Source: Chlamydoabsidia padenii
Lineage: Eukaryota; Mucoromycota; Mucoromycetes; Mucorales; Cunninghamellaceae
Direction of reading: 5' to 3'
Assembly: GCA_025330725.1 (NCBI GenBank)
Contig: JAIWND010000011.1
Span: 248,001-312,000, forward strand
DNA length: 64,000 bases
A program made the position numbers and the translations under genes. Below the pieces are notes generated by a model. It had not been told where the DNA came from, did not search any database, and saw only the letters and a program-made list of their open reading frames with translations. Positions 1 through 11,211 of this stretch are shown one piece after another; position 1 is the first letter of the stretch; each line of letters begins with the position of its first letter.

Positions 1-959
1 TTCCAGCGTTGACCTGTATCCTTGATGACTTCATAGACAAACTTGCTTTTGATCTTGTTGGTAGTAGTAGGTTGGTATTTAATATCATGTTTCCTTGCAT
101 TATGTCTTTTTACTGATAATGATGATGACCCGGTTGCTGTAGCTGCTGATTTTGACGATTTGGTGTGGTCTTGTACAGTATGATCCATGAGATGATTCCG
201 TTGCAAAGATCGTTTAGGGACAGAGATCCGTTTTGATAACTTGGGTTTCTTGGGTGTGTTGCTGGTTTCAGTAGAAGAAGAAATGGTCGAAGGTGACTGA
301 TCATCAAGATGGAGGGATGGTCTGTCTCGAGACCGTTTACTATTGCTGCCATGTGCCGTGGATGAGGACTTGTTGGATAATGACCGACTGTTGCCGTTGG
401 TGCCATTAGGTGATGACTTGTTAGACTTGTCTTCTTTTCGTTTTGCTGTTGTTGTTGTCGTTGTTGTCGTTGGTGTGCTAGTCGTACTTGTTGCTAATGC
501 TGATTTGGTATTTCCAGAATCACCCTTGATGGAGTTGTTGTTGTTGTTGTTGTGTTTTGACAAGGTACGTTGGTGATGATGACTAGCCCCATCAGTAGTA
601 GCACTAGCAGTAGTCGTGATAGTAGTTGTAACCGCCAAACGCTGAGTACAGTCATCACAAAGATATCGATCAGGGATAGTGTTTTGGGTGATATTCATAC
701 AGTAAGCGTGTTGCCAAGTCAGACACCGATCACATTGAATAGTAAATCCATCATCTTCTGTTGATTCGCAAATACATTGGATAAGGCCAGTATCGACAGG
801 TGTAGGTTCAGAAGAGACACTGACTTGATCATCCACATCCGCTTCATTATTGGTGGCAGGTGAAGATGAGGTTGAAGAAGAGGAAGAAGTGTTGATGGGT
901 AGAGGTGATAATTGTGTTTGTGTAGGGTGGAATGTAAGTGGATAGCCGAGTTTCGACAT
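1..959 (-). CDS. PHD-finger protein, C-terminus off the window
   Basis: Probable chromatin reader. Reading from ATG at 959 the frame stays open to the left edge (about 319 residues, no stop). After an acidic Ser-rich leader, residues 60-105 form a C4HC3 PHD finger: CIC at 62-64, CDRC at 76-79, WQH..C at 82-87 and CDDC at 101-104. The spacing and the DDG..IQCD/WQH pattern are those of the Set3/MLL5/Bye1 group. A long low-complexity Thr/Ser/Asn/Lys linker follows, with basic stretches suggesting nuclear localisation. In Set3-type proteins a SET domain lies further C-terminal; that part would lie outside the window, so the Set3 assignment is inference. A yag acceptor directly precedes the ATG, so a 5' UTR intron is likely, with a possible donor near 1043. 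Confidence 0.8.
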   Translation of the reverse strand, partial: MSKLGYPLTFHPTQTQLSPLPINTSSSSSTSSSPATNNEADVDDQVSVSSEPTPVDTGLIQCICESTEDDGFTIQCDRCLTWQHAYCMNITQNTIPDRYLCDDCTQRLAVTTTITTTASATTDGASHHHQRTLSKHNNNNNNSIKGDSGNTKSALATSTTSTPTTTTTTTTAKRKEDKSNKSSPNGTNGNSRSLSNKSSSTAHGSNSKRSRDRPSLHLDDQSPSTISSSTETSNTPKKPKLSKRISVPKRSLQRNHLMDHTVQDHTKSSKSAATATGSSSLSVKRHNARKHDIKYQPTTTNKIKSKFVYEVIKDTGQRW

Positions 960-1152
960 GCCTATAAGTTGAAAAAAAAAAAAAAAGTAAGTACAATAAT
1001 AACATGGACAAATGTTTGCTACGATGAATGAGAGCATTTACCTTTTTTTTTTTTTTCTGTATGAGGATCAAGTACCAAAAAAGCAAACAAGCAAGCAAAC
1101 AAACCAAAAAGAAGAGAAAAAGGAAAACGAGAAAAGAGAGTGAGTGTGGAAG

Positions 1153-1195
<43 letters not shown>

Positions 1196-1637
1196 GACTG
1201 CGTCATTGATTAGGGGATGAACTTTTTCTTTCTTTCCTTCTCAAAGACAATTTCACACCCCGCCTCCCGACCCGATTCAACACTCCCTATGAAAGGGAGA
1301 ATCTGATTGGTCAGTTTCAATCTTCGACTCATCGACCCTCATTCCATGTTATGTTACCCATGATGAATGAGTAAAAAGATGACCGATGACGAGATGAATG
1401 AACCAGGTAATAGAAATCATAGTAAGCAATGACAGAAAAGAGCTAAAATGATTGGTCTAGAGCTGCACGTGAGGGTGCACACAATTGTCAAAAAGAAGGA
1501 GCTGAGGATTAAATTTTTTTTTTTTTTGATTTTTTTTTTCTTTCCTTTTCTTCTTCTTCTTCCTTTTTATTACATTTTATCCCTACTTCCTTCAACTCCC
1601 CCGCCCTACCTCTCATCATCGAACTGTTACAATAAAA
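960..1637. other. Divergent intergenic region with A40 run
   Basis: Promoter region shared by the PHD gene (leftward) and VIP1 (rightward). It contains the probable 5' UTR intron of the PHD gene, an uninterrupted A40 tract at 1153-1192, an inverted CCAAT box (ATTGGT) near 1300, and a CACGTG-like site near 1466. No coding region is supported; the open frames here are poly-A/T artefacts. Confidence 0.6.
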
Positions 1638-4600
1638 ATGCCTGCTCCGTCTGCTGCTACTACACCAATACATGATATCATGCCTTCCACTTCCTGTGAA
1701 ACTCATGGAACAGCACCTAATGGAAGGAAATGTAAGTGACAACAAGAGTAAAAGGAGGTCGCATTATGATTGAATCCAACTTGTTTTAACTCTATTGACT
1801 TGTTTATTTTTTATGCTTCTATAGACGTTGTAGGTGTTTGTGCTATGGATCGAAAAGCACGGTCCAAACCTATGCGTCACATCCTTAATCGATTATTGGC
1901 CTATGGAGACTTTGATATTGTGATCTTTGGCGATAAGACCATTCTGGATGAAGGTAGGACCAAAAGTACCATATATAGATAGATTGACTTGTATGTGAAA
2001 TAGATATTGAAAACTGGCCAGGTTGTGATTTCCTGATTTGCTTCTTCTCGGATGGATTCCCCTTGGAAAAGGCAGTGAATTATGTCAAACTACGCAAACC
2101 CTTTGTCGTCAATGATGTATCTATGCAAACTCTGTTATGGGATCGACGTGTAGTATTGGCGGTGTTGGATGCCATTGGTGTACCTACTCCACCACGTTTG
2201 GTTGTCTCTCGAGATGGTGGTGCTAAAGTCGGTTGTGATGCCGCCAAGGCCTTCAAGGAATGCAATGGAATGGATTTGGATAGGATACTGACTAAATATG
2301 CTAGTGATACTCCCGCCGTCGAAGTCACTCGTCATGGTATTGTTGCTGGTGGTAAATCACTCGATAAACCTTTTATTGAAAAACCTGTGGATGGTGAAGA
2401 TCATAACATCAACATTTATTATCCTGAAGTCTTTGGTGGTGGTGGTCGTCGCTTGTTTAGAAAGGTAAGGAAGGGGTTTGTTTAATATGATAATAAATCG
2501 TTATTAAACTGTGTTTATAGATTGGTAATAAATCAAGTGAATTCGATCCTGATCTGGAATTCGCTTCTGAAGAAGGCTCTCATATCTATGAAAGTCTGAT
2601 GATGACTGAAAACTGTGAAGATATCAAGTTATATACTGTCGGACCTACTTTTATTCATGCCGAAACCAGAAAGTAAGTTGGAATTAAAAAACCCCCTCCC
2701 GAACAATAACCAACTCCCTCTTTCTTTGTGTATGTAGATCACCTACGGTGGATGGTCATGTGAAACGAAACACTGATGGTAAAGAAATCCGATACTGCAC
2801 CGAACTGACTCAAGAAGAAAAGGAAATTGCTCGCAAGGTATCAAAAGCATTTGGACAAAATGTGTGTGGTTTGGATCTCCTCCGTGTACAAGGCAAACCG
2901 TATGTGATCGATGTCAATGGCTGGAGTTTTGTCAAGGGAAATGACCATTACTATGATCAATGTGCCAAGATCCTCGCTTCCAAATTCTATCGATCCATTC
3001 AAGAACGTCCTTCCTCTTTGGCAGATATTCCATCCAAGATCTCTCCTGAAAACTCGTGGCGTCTCAAAGGCTTTGTGGCTGTCTTCCGGCATGGCGATCG
3101 TACTCCCAAGGACAAGTTTAAAATCTCCGTCAAGTCTCCTTTTTTTGCTGATCTGTTGGAAGGTAGTCGTCAAGAGGTGGTCTTTAGACAAAAGCATCAA
3201 TTGGAAAAGGTGTTGGAAGCGGTGGCGAAATGTTTGCAGGATGGATCTGAAGATAATGACAAGATGCTGGCTTTGAAGGAAATCTTGGACAAGAAGTGCA
3301 CTTTACCCGGAACCAAGGTCCAACTCAAACCCAAATTTAACTCTGAAACAGGGAAATTAGATAAATTGCAGCTCAATGTTAAATGGGGTGGCGAGGTATC
3401 TACTAAAAAACAAAAAGAAAAGGAATGAACATTGGTTGGATACTAACTTTTATTATTATATTTAGTTTACTCATGCTGGTCTATATCAATCAAGGGATCT
3501 CGGTGAAAACTTGCGCAAGGATATGAACATTCTCAATAGGGCTGTTATGGATGATATCAAGATTTACAGTAGCTCTGAACGTCGGGTACGCGCCACTGGT
3601 AAGTGATTCCCTTTTTTACAATATATATTAATAGACTCACTCACTCTATTTTATATATAGCTGATGTATTTGCTCGATGGTTCTTGGGTCAGCCTGATTC
3701 TATTGATGGGGTGATCTCGGAAAGCAAGTACCTCTTAGACGACAGTAATGCAGCCAAAGAACAAGCAGATGCCGTCAAAAAACAACTCAAGGAACTCTTA
3801 CGGCCCGGTAACGATCTTCCCGAACTGATGCTTGCCCAAATGAACTGGCCTGAAGGTTTACCTCAACCTCATGTGATTCTCCAAGAAATATCCACCATCA
3901 TGTCACGCCTACAAACTCTCATGCACCTCAACTGGTCCACCAAAGTCGTCGATCAACTCCAACGTCGCTGGTGCTGCTTTGAATCACCAGCCTTATTCAA
4001 GGAACGATGGGAAAAAATGTTTCGCAACTTTTGTCAGGCGGGCAATGATGATGAAAGCGATGGATCAGCACGACCTTATTGTGAAAAATACGCCGATCCT
4101 TCATGGATTCCTGAACTTTACGACTCGCTCAAATACGACGCCTTGCACAACAGACCGTTTTTAAATGCCATCTTCACCGATCCCGATTTGGTATCATCGA
4201 CTTCTTCAACTGCTCCTTCACCTGACCTATCTCTACTCTCACAATCACCGCCTTCGAATACCACCTTGTCTACTTCACCTTTGACTTCGTCACCTCTCTC
4301 ACAACATCATTTCGCCATGACCAATCGACGACTCTCCATCAATACCGAACCCACCATGCGAAGCTGTAATCGGGATCTTCGTAAATTGTACAAATATGTC
4401 AAGATCATGTTTGACTTTATTGCTCCTCAAGAATTTGGTATCTCGGATATGGAAAAGAAGAATATTGGCATGTTGATCAGTTTGCCTTTACTCAAGAGTA
4501 TTTTAAAGGATTTGGATGATATGACAACTTCGGAAACACCAAAGACAAGACTTTACTTTACAAAAGGTAAGGAAGGATGTGATATTGATTATTTTTAATC

Positions 4601-5180
4601 TCTCCTATATATAGAATCACACGTCCATGCTTTATTGAATCTGGTCTATCATTCCGGTGTGCCTACCAAGGTTCCTAGAAACATGTTACCTGAATTGGAC
4701 TGTAAGTAGCATACTATGAATGAATGATATTTATCTGACAAACACATCTTTTTTTTCGGTAGTCTTGACCCAAATCACCTTTGAACTATACGAACGTAAA
4801 AACCCAGACACGGAGAGTGATGCCGAATACTCTTTACGTATCGCCTTTTCCCCTGGTGCTCATTATGACAGTGTGCTTGATCTGCATATGTAAGTAACAA
4901 CATCCATCACTAATCAATACTCAACTATATTATTATTGATTGTAGGGATGCTGAACATTGTCTCAAGGTGGCCCCAAGAAAGTAAGTGACAAGATCATCA
5001 ATCAAACCGGATCAATATATCTTACCGACTTTTTGTATTTATAGGAATCTTATCCCTCATTTATCACTGGAAGAAGTCTTGTATTACCACAAAGGTTACC
5101 TTAACGTCCCAAACCTCAAGGCCATTCAACAAACCATTGAAGAACGACAACTTTATTATGCACAAGAAGACAATCAATAG
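1638..5180 (+). CDS. VIP1: Inositol hexakisphosphate / diphosphoinositol-pentakisphosphate kinase (PPIP5K)
   Basis: Makes inositol pyrophosphates (1-InsP7, InsP8) from InsP6/5-InsP7; the family (yeast Vip1, fission yeast Asp1) controls phosphate signalling, microtubules and hyphal growth. Eleven exons close in phase: 1638-1731, 1825-1953, 2004-2464, 2521-2672, 2738-3395, 3466-3598, 3661-4566, 4615-4701, 4763-4889, 4946-4981, 5045-5180, giving 972 residues, within the family range. The ATP-grasp kinase half begins with [15 protein letters not shown] (about residue 33) and runs to about 370. A histidine-acid-phosphatase-like half starts with RHGDRTPK near residue 395 and has the late SHVHALL motif near 846. 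A Ser/Thr-rich insert of about 50 residues lies in exon 7. Both catalytic halves look intact. Confidence 0.96.
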
Positions 5181-5328
5181 GATAGTGCATGTTTCTTTTT
5201 TAGGAATAGTCATTTGCTTTTTTTTAGATGATAGACATTGCTTTTTAAAAATAAATAAAAAAAAGTTTATTTTATGTTACAAATGGGGTATCATAATAAG
5301 ACTTGTAATCAAGTAAATAATCATTATA

Positions 5329-5396
5329 TGGTCTATTCTACATTGGCTGCGCCCAGTTTATTATTTGGTCTATTCTACTTTGGCTGCGCCCAGTTT
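5329..5396. repeat. Tandem duplication over the 3' end of the HPP gene
   Basis: Two 31-bp copies, 5329-5359 and 5366-5396, differ at one base and are offset by 37 bp. The right copy contains the last codons and stop of the HPP gene, so the left copy is a duplicated C-terminus and stop now lying in the 3' UTR. Confidence 0.85.
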
Positions 5397-6282
5397 CCCA
5401 TAGATGGCATTTAATGCCGAGATATCGTCTTGATCAAGTATATCCACCGGTAACGAGAGTGGTTGAGTAGGATCCAACACAATAGTATGTAACTGAGCCG
5501 ACAAGGTCGAATGACTTCCACCGACATCCACCACGGTATCCTCTTGTTGATGATGACTTGTTGGGGTCGGTAAACTGGTGGCCAGATTGGCAGGATCAAA
5601 TTTTAATGGAAGTGCTGTGGGTCGATACCAATAAGCAGGGTACCTTCGATCGATATTATTTACCAAACAAGCCACGACGATCATCAAACAAGCCGACATG
5701 GCGACAATCCCGATATAATACCACCCCATGGCCATGACTTTATCGTCCACCGTAGCAATCAATGCCGTGGCACCCCCAGGGGGATGCACAGTGACGGTGA
5801 GTTGCATGACCACGATCGCGAGAGCTACCGCCGTGGCACCTGCCACCCATTGTACAACGGCATGTTGTTCGTCAGACATGGTGGTAGAGATTTGCAGGAA
5901 GAGCTTGGAGATGATGACACCGACAAGAGCACCAATGACATGACCAAAGAAGGCATTCCGTGGTTGAGAGAGTGGAGCGTCAATGGAGCCATATAGTAAT
6001 ACCGCAGAAGCTCCCTACAAAGAGAGGGTTAGTGTCAGAAGAAGAGAGAAGGTTGCATGGACTTACAAAGCTGGCAATGATCAAAGGTGAATGGTAAGCA
6101 TGAAGTTGTGGACTATACGTACCAATGATCGCTAGTAATGCAATACCAATCCATGCCCCCAGGAATGACCAAAAACAAATACGGTAAGAAGGAGGCGTTT
6201 TCAATGGTCGAGTGGAATCACGGTAGCCTAACCATCTTGATACACTTGGTGGTAAAGAGCCCAAATGCCAATTGGATATCAT
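5370..6282 (-). CDS. HPP family integral membrane protein
   Basis: Two exons, 6067-6282 and 5370-6014, give 286 residues. The family is defined by the HPPGGATAL signature, seen at about residue 150 between hydrophobic helices. At least four membrane segments are visible: residues about 38-55, 60-90, 105-150 and 175-205. HPP proteins of plants and cyanobacteria have been linked to chloroplast nitrite transport; the role in fungi is less clear, so the substrate is not assigned. The hydrophilic C-terminal tail of about 75 residues is probably cytosolic. The start is the first ATG in the frame. GGCGGGATTTGAAAT lies 74 bp upstream. The 3' end carries a 31-bp tandem duplication (separate entry). 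Confidence 0.88.
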
Positions 6283-6963
6283 AATGAAGTAACGATTAAA
6301 AAAAAAAAGAAGAAGAAAAGGAAGAAGAAAAACTTTTGTTAAATCGATCTTTGAAGGCGGGATTTGAAATGTTTTTTTCTTTGACCAAGCACTTGATTAC
6401 TAAGTAGTTAGCAGCAATATGATTGGACAAAATAACAAACAAGCAGTTTTTTTTTGTTGGTGTAACGAAAAAAAAAAAGCATTATCTTATGGATAGATGA
6501 TGCCAACGTTTTGTCTTCTTCAAGTGGCTCTGAAAAAGAAAAAAAAAAACACTTGTTTATATTGCAACTAAGGCCAAAATGCATGAACGACAGAGAGAGA
6601 ATCCAGGATTCTGCAAACTCTGAAAAAGGAAAACCTTGCAACTCCTTGATCCTCATTGTAGAATATCAAGTGTACTTTATCATAACTATATCAACAAACA
6701 CTCCTTTTTTTTTTGTTTGAGTATTCTACTGATCACGTACTCAAGTCAAGTGAATGGTCATGGCCACGTGGGGGGTATACTTTACATCCCGATTCATGTA
6801 ATTAAATCCCCGATTTGTTTTTCAGGAACAATTAATGCATAACTTCTCCTTTCTGAACTAAAAGGGGGCAGGCAAGAGAGAGAGAGAGAAAAAAAGAAAC
6901 GTTTAATTGATTTTGTTAAACTAAGATAACGACAAAAGAAAAAAGAAAAATCTATTTTTGGGA
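6283..6963. other. Intergenic: HPP promoter and 3' flank of GPI-protein gene
   Basis: Holds the HPP promoter with the composite motif at 6356-6370, several short A/T tracts, a GCCACGTGGG palindrome near 6761 that could bind a bHLH factor, and a short GA run near 6877. No gene is supported. Confidence 0.5.
6356..6370. promoter_or_regulatory. Composite motif upstream of HPP gene
   Basis: GGCGGGATTTGAAAT, 74 bp upstream of the ATG at 6282. One of the best matches to the recurrent motif in this window. Confidence 0.6.
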
Positions 6964-8374
6964 TTAATGGGTCCAGGCCACAAGAGCCATGACAGACATG
7001 GCCAAGAGGGAAGAAGACACCTTGAGGGTATTGGCATTGGAAGAAGGAGAGGTGGATGCAGCTGCTGAAGAAGGTGATGGGCGGAAGGAAGAAGGAGAAG
7101 ATGAGGCACTGGGTGCAACACTGGGAGAATTGCTCACACTGGAGGTGATATTATGACTGGTCAAGGTGCTGTTGGTACCAGTAAGAGGGATAGTGGTAGT
7201 GTTGGTAGAAATGGTCGAGTTGGAGCTTGAAGGAAGAGTCGTGTTGGATGATGGTAAGCCAGAGACATGAGGAAGAGAACTGGAGTTGGTGCTTGGTGAG
7301 GCGCTGCTGGATAAGGAAGAGCCAGAGCTAGGAAGCGCAGAAGAGCCAGAGCTGGGAATGGCAGAAGAACCAGAGCTGGGAAGCACAGAAGAACCAGAGC
7401 TGGGAAGCACAGAAGAACCAGAGCTGGTGGATAAGGAAGAGCCAGAGCTGGGAGCATTAGATGATCCAGAGCTAGACACAATAGATGATCCCGATGAGCT
7501 ATGGGCTGGAAGTGGTGATGATCCCGAGGAGTGTTCAGACGAGCTGGGGACGCTTGATGAGGAAGATGAGTCGGAGTCGGGTTTTGAAATCGAAGGAGCA
7601 CTTGCATGAATGGAGTCACTGGGTGAGGATCCTTCAGGAGAGGAAGGAGTATCGTCTTTGGCGGTGGAGTCATCTTTCTTGGGTTCAGTCTTTGATTCAG
7701 TGTCTGTGGTTTTAGGAGTATCCTTTGAGGGGGTGTCCTTTGTAGCAGTTTCATCGCCGGTGCTTTTATCATCTGCATCACCTTTGCTAGGAGTCTTTTT
7801 ATCAGATGATGCAGTGGATTCGGGTGTACTCTTGGCATCCTTGTCATCAGTGGTGTCATTGGAAGAAGTATCATCAGTAGTATCCTTGGAAGAAGTATCG
7901 TCAGTGGTGTCCTTGGAAGAAGTATCGTCAGTGGTGTCCTTGGAAGAAGTATCGTCAGTGGTGTCCTTGGAAGAAGTATCGTCAGTGGTGTCCTTGGAAG
8001 AAGTATCATCAGTGGTGTCTTTGGAAGGTGTGTCATCGGAAGAAGTGTCTTCGGTCTTGTCTTTTCCCACTTGTTTCTTATCATCAGTGGATGCCGGCTC
8101 TGCTACTGTTTCACCACCTGACCATTTATTCACAAACTCTTCTTCAACTTTATTATCACCTTTCATGCTGCCATCTTTCTTTTCATCAACAGAAGATTCT
8201 AAATCATGCAAAAAAAAAAATTAGTAAGTGCTGAAACCCCGCTACCCAAATGAAGAAAGTATTACCACAAGCGGCGAGACAACTCTTGTCCGAAGATTCA
8301 CAGTTACATTGTGCATTGATTTGAGTGGCAATAGTGAAGAGACCGAGAACAGCGATTAAACGAAGATGTTTCAT
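6964..8374 (-). CDS. Secreted Ser/Thr-rich, GPI-anchored repeat protein
   Basis: Probable cell-wall or plasma-membrane surface protein. Exons 8266-8374 and 6964-8198 give 447 residues. An N-terminal signal peptide (MKHLRL..., hydrophobic to about residue 21) is followed by a short Cys-rich stretch with four Cys. Then come about seven near-perfect 9-residue acidic repeats (DTSSKDTTD type), a long Ser/Thr/Pro region with SSGSS repeats that should be heavily O-glycosylated, and a hydrophobic C-terminus ending AMSVMALVAWTH, typical of a GPI-attachment signal. The start at 8374 is preferred because the longer frame upstream is translated from a CT dinucleotide run. The protein is an adhesin/mannoprotein by architecture only; no family domain is recognised. 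Confidence 0.82.
7315..7460. repeat. Degenerate coding tandem repeat (SSGSS units)
   Basis: About five imperfect copies of a 27-30 bp unit (gccagagctgggaagcac and variants on the + strand) encode the Ser-rich stalk of the GPI protein. Unit order varies, as expected for a slippage-prone minisatellite. Confidence 0.75.
7856..8040. repeat. 27-bp coding minisatellite
   Basis: About seven head-to-tail 27-bp units (ttggaagaagtatcgtcag start) with very few differences, encoding the acidic 9-residue repeats. The near identity of the central units suggests recent expansion and likely length polymorphism between strains. Confidence 0.85.
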
Positions 8375-11211
8375 GTTGAGAGAGAGAGAGAGAGAGAGAG
8401 AGTTACAAAGAAAAAGTAAAGGGAAAGAAAGAAAAAAGGTAGACTGCATTTATATCTCTTGTTTGACTCACGGAGTTGAATTACAAAAGGAGACTGAATG
8501 AAATACATCTCTTCTTGATGCACTTGCCCCTCTTTTCTTTATCCATTTCATATATTTTTAGACTGAATAGAACAAAGAAAGAACTCGAGCCCACAATGAA
8601 AGAGGACTAGACCTTGTCACACTGGGTACTGTACCTTGATGATAACTCCTTAATGCACTCGGCGTTCATCTTCTCTCTCTCTCAAGGTCCTTTATGTACT
8701 AGCGCGCGATTTCATTTTTATTGTAAAAAAGGGAACGCCCAACAAAGGGAGGATTTGCATGAACGACATTAAAACCCCGCCCACACACACAATCAAAAAA
8801 GCTAGGCCTTGGGATCCATGTGTGCCATCGCTCCTACTTTTTGTTTGTTTTTGTTATCAATGCTTAATGTAATCTATCTATGTATGTTATGAATGAATTA
8901 TACAATGGCAATTTGGAAAATAATACCATTGTCAATGATCTCTCTCTTCTCAAATCAATTCCTGTATAAAGCCCTCGATGCAACTTTATCATATCTTGAA
9001 TCCTATCATTGATGCCTCTCCCTATTTTTTTTTTTTTTTTGTAAACTTTGTTTAAAAAATAAAGATCTTCGTTGGAAAGGAGATCCCCCCTACGGGTAGT
9101 TCTTCCGAACACATATTCAAATCCCGCCTAGTCCCCTCTTTGACGTTTTGTTGTTTCGATGATAAACCCCCTCGAAGAATGATTCATTTGTATTGCATAA
9201 AATGGTTTTATCTTTATTAGTTTTATTAAATATATATGTATATATATAAACCATCATGATCAAATATCTAAAGAAGTATGAATAATAAAAAAAGGATGCA
9301 AGGGGCAAGACAATACCAAAGGAGAAAGGTCTAGACAAAGTATGGTGAGTATCATCAGTTGGCAAAATTAACTGTTCAAATTCTAGCCTATAGATCGTCT
9401 GTCATACCAGACCATTTAAAGAGAGAGTCAGTAAAATGATCAATCAAGCCACGATAGCCATACGCCATTACCTTGTATACTTGCTTATGGAATAATCTAC
9501 AGGTTAATCAAGCCATGTCAAGATATGAACGCCCTGTGTAGATTCTATTCATCACTGTTTGTCATCACCCCTAAGTCAAATCTTGATGGTGCCCCTGTAT
9601 CTTTTCGATCGTTGTCCTGAGAGTCGCCTTCTAATTACCAAAAAAAAAAAAATGTAAGAGTAATTAGTTTGAATGCATTTATAAATGATACTTCTCTAGT
9701 TGCAAGAAATAGTTATTTGTACCTTAACGTTTCTCTAGTGACTAGTCATCGATAGACCATAAAGTTGTTTCAACATTAAAAAAATGGTTCCTGAAGAAAA
9801 AAAAAAAAAGACTGCTTACGCATTATAAATGTTTAAATTCCCGCTCATCGTCAGTAAATACCATTGATCTCAGCAACGCATCACCTGTCTTGATTCGTTT
9901 TACATTTTCACCTTGTTGACACTTGTAGTATGGCAACATTTTTGTACAGTTATAATTTGTGTACACTACAATGGATGTTTGTTTTCGAACCTGTTCGCTA
10001 TTAGAAGGGATAGGATCCTTGCATCTCATGTAGGGGAGGGGGATTTTCAAATCCCGATGGCGGTCTAGAAGTTTTCCTTCTTTTTTGTTTTTCCTTTCCA
10101 AATACAACACCACTAAAAAACAAGTAATCTCATTCTCAACCATATTACTTGTTATACCTTGGCGACTACAAAGCTTGATCTTGACGAACTTATAGCGCTC
10201 TTTTAAAAAAAATAATACCTGCAGGTGAACTCTCCACGTCATCTTCTCCATACTCACGTTTTTATTTGGTTTTGATCAACTGGTTGATTGTTCTTTAATG
10301 ATGCTTTTACGAATAACTGGGAGCTGCCAAGGAAAAAGAAGGTAATGTTGAAAAGAATACTTTGACAAAACGGATTAGTTAACAAGGACTAGGTTGGCAT
10401 ATATGACTTTATTAAATCCGCGTGTCTTCATAACCTTGGAGAAAAACTTGCACGACTCACACCTTCTTTTTTTTATTTTAGATACAACTTGGGAACTTGA
10501 CATCATGCCGATGCGCTGGGTTTGTATTACATTATCCAAACGCTAAAACACTGGGCAAGTTGACTGAACCAGGCGAAGTTGCATGCACTAACTAATCCAT
10601 TTGAATCACCGTTGATAGGAGGGACTTGGTGCTAATGGATCATTCCAAGATAAACGACCTCTTCTTAATGCATACTACCTTTATTTTGGGTCTCCTACGG
10701 GCGGAGTGATGTCATATCCGATCCTCTCCTATTTGACTCTACTATCTAATCTTTGGACTGATCAAGAAATATCGTCATGGCATACCACGCTGGAGCGCGC
10801 TCTCAAGTCTATATTCATCTAGGTAAGTAGAAATACGTCTCAGGGAATAATCTAAAAAGAACAAAAAGGCTTAATTCAAACCATACCCATGAAAAAAAAA
10901 CAAGCACACTGAAAGGGCACACTATGGAATGGATACTAATCTCTCCAAGCTTTGATCACCCAAAATGTAGGGTCCTTCTTAATTTAGCGGTAACGATCGT
11001 GGTGGAATGAAGGTATGATGTGATGCAGTCTCCCTATATGGTTTGGTGTCATCTGTCGTCATGCAGTTTCAGTGTCTTGCAAAAAGGTAAATGTCGGATA
11101 TTGAATCCAGTACTCCGCATGAAGAAACCCCTCAACAATAAAAAGCCATGGGTTTTCCATCAACTCTTACTTCTTTACTTCTTTTTTAGATCATATAGAA
11201 TTATACACAAC
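8375..11211. other. 2.8 kb region without a supportable gene
   Basis: Begins with a (GA)12 run at 8379-8402 in the 5' UTR of the GPI-protein gene. It contains two copies of the composite motif, TTCAAATCCCGCC at 9116-9128 and TTTTCAAATCCCG at 10044-10056. A 144-codon open frame at 9823-10257 (-) has no recognisable domain. The last part is the promoter of the HAD phosphatase gene; a TTTTTTAG acceptor at about 11188 suggests a 5' UTR intron there. Confidence 0.5.

Noticed and set aside
847..1206. Poly-Phe/Lys frames over the A40 run
   Set aside because: Homopolymer translation on both strands.
7856..8040. Regular direct repeats resembling a CRISPR array
   Set aside because: Units are contiguous without spacers and in frame with a eukaryotic protein-coding gene.
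7286..8224. Antisense frames over the GPI protein
   Set aside because: Shadows of the 27-bp repeat; the - strand has signal peptide, splice sites and GPI signal.
9823..10257. 144-codon open frame (-)
   Set aside because: No recognisable domain, no clear start context, overlaps a copy of the promoter motif and poly-A/T tracts; could be chance. Kept as part of the intergenic note.
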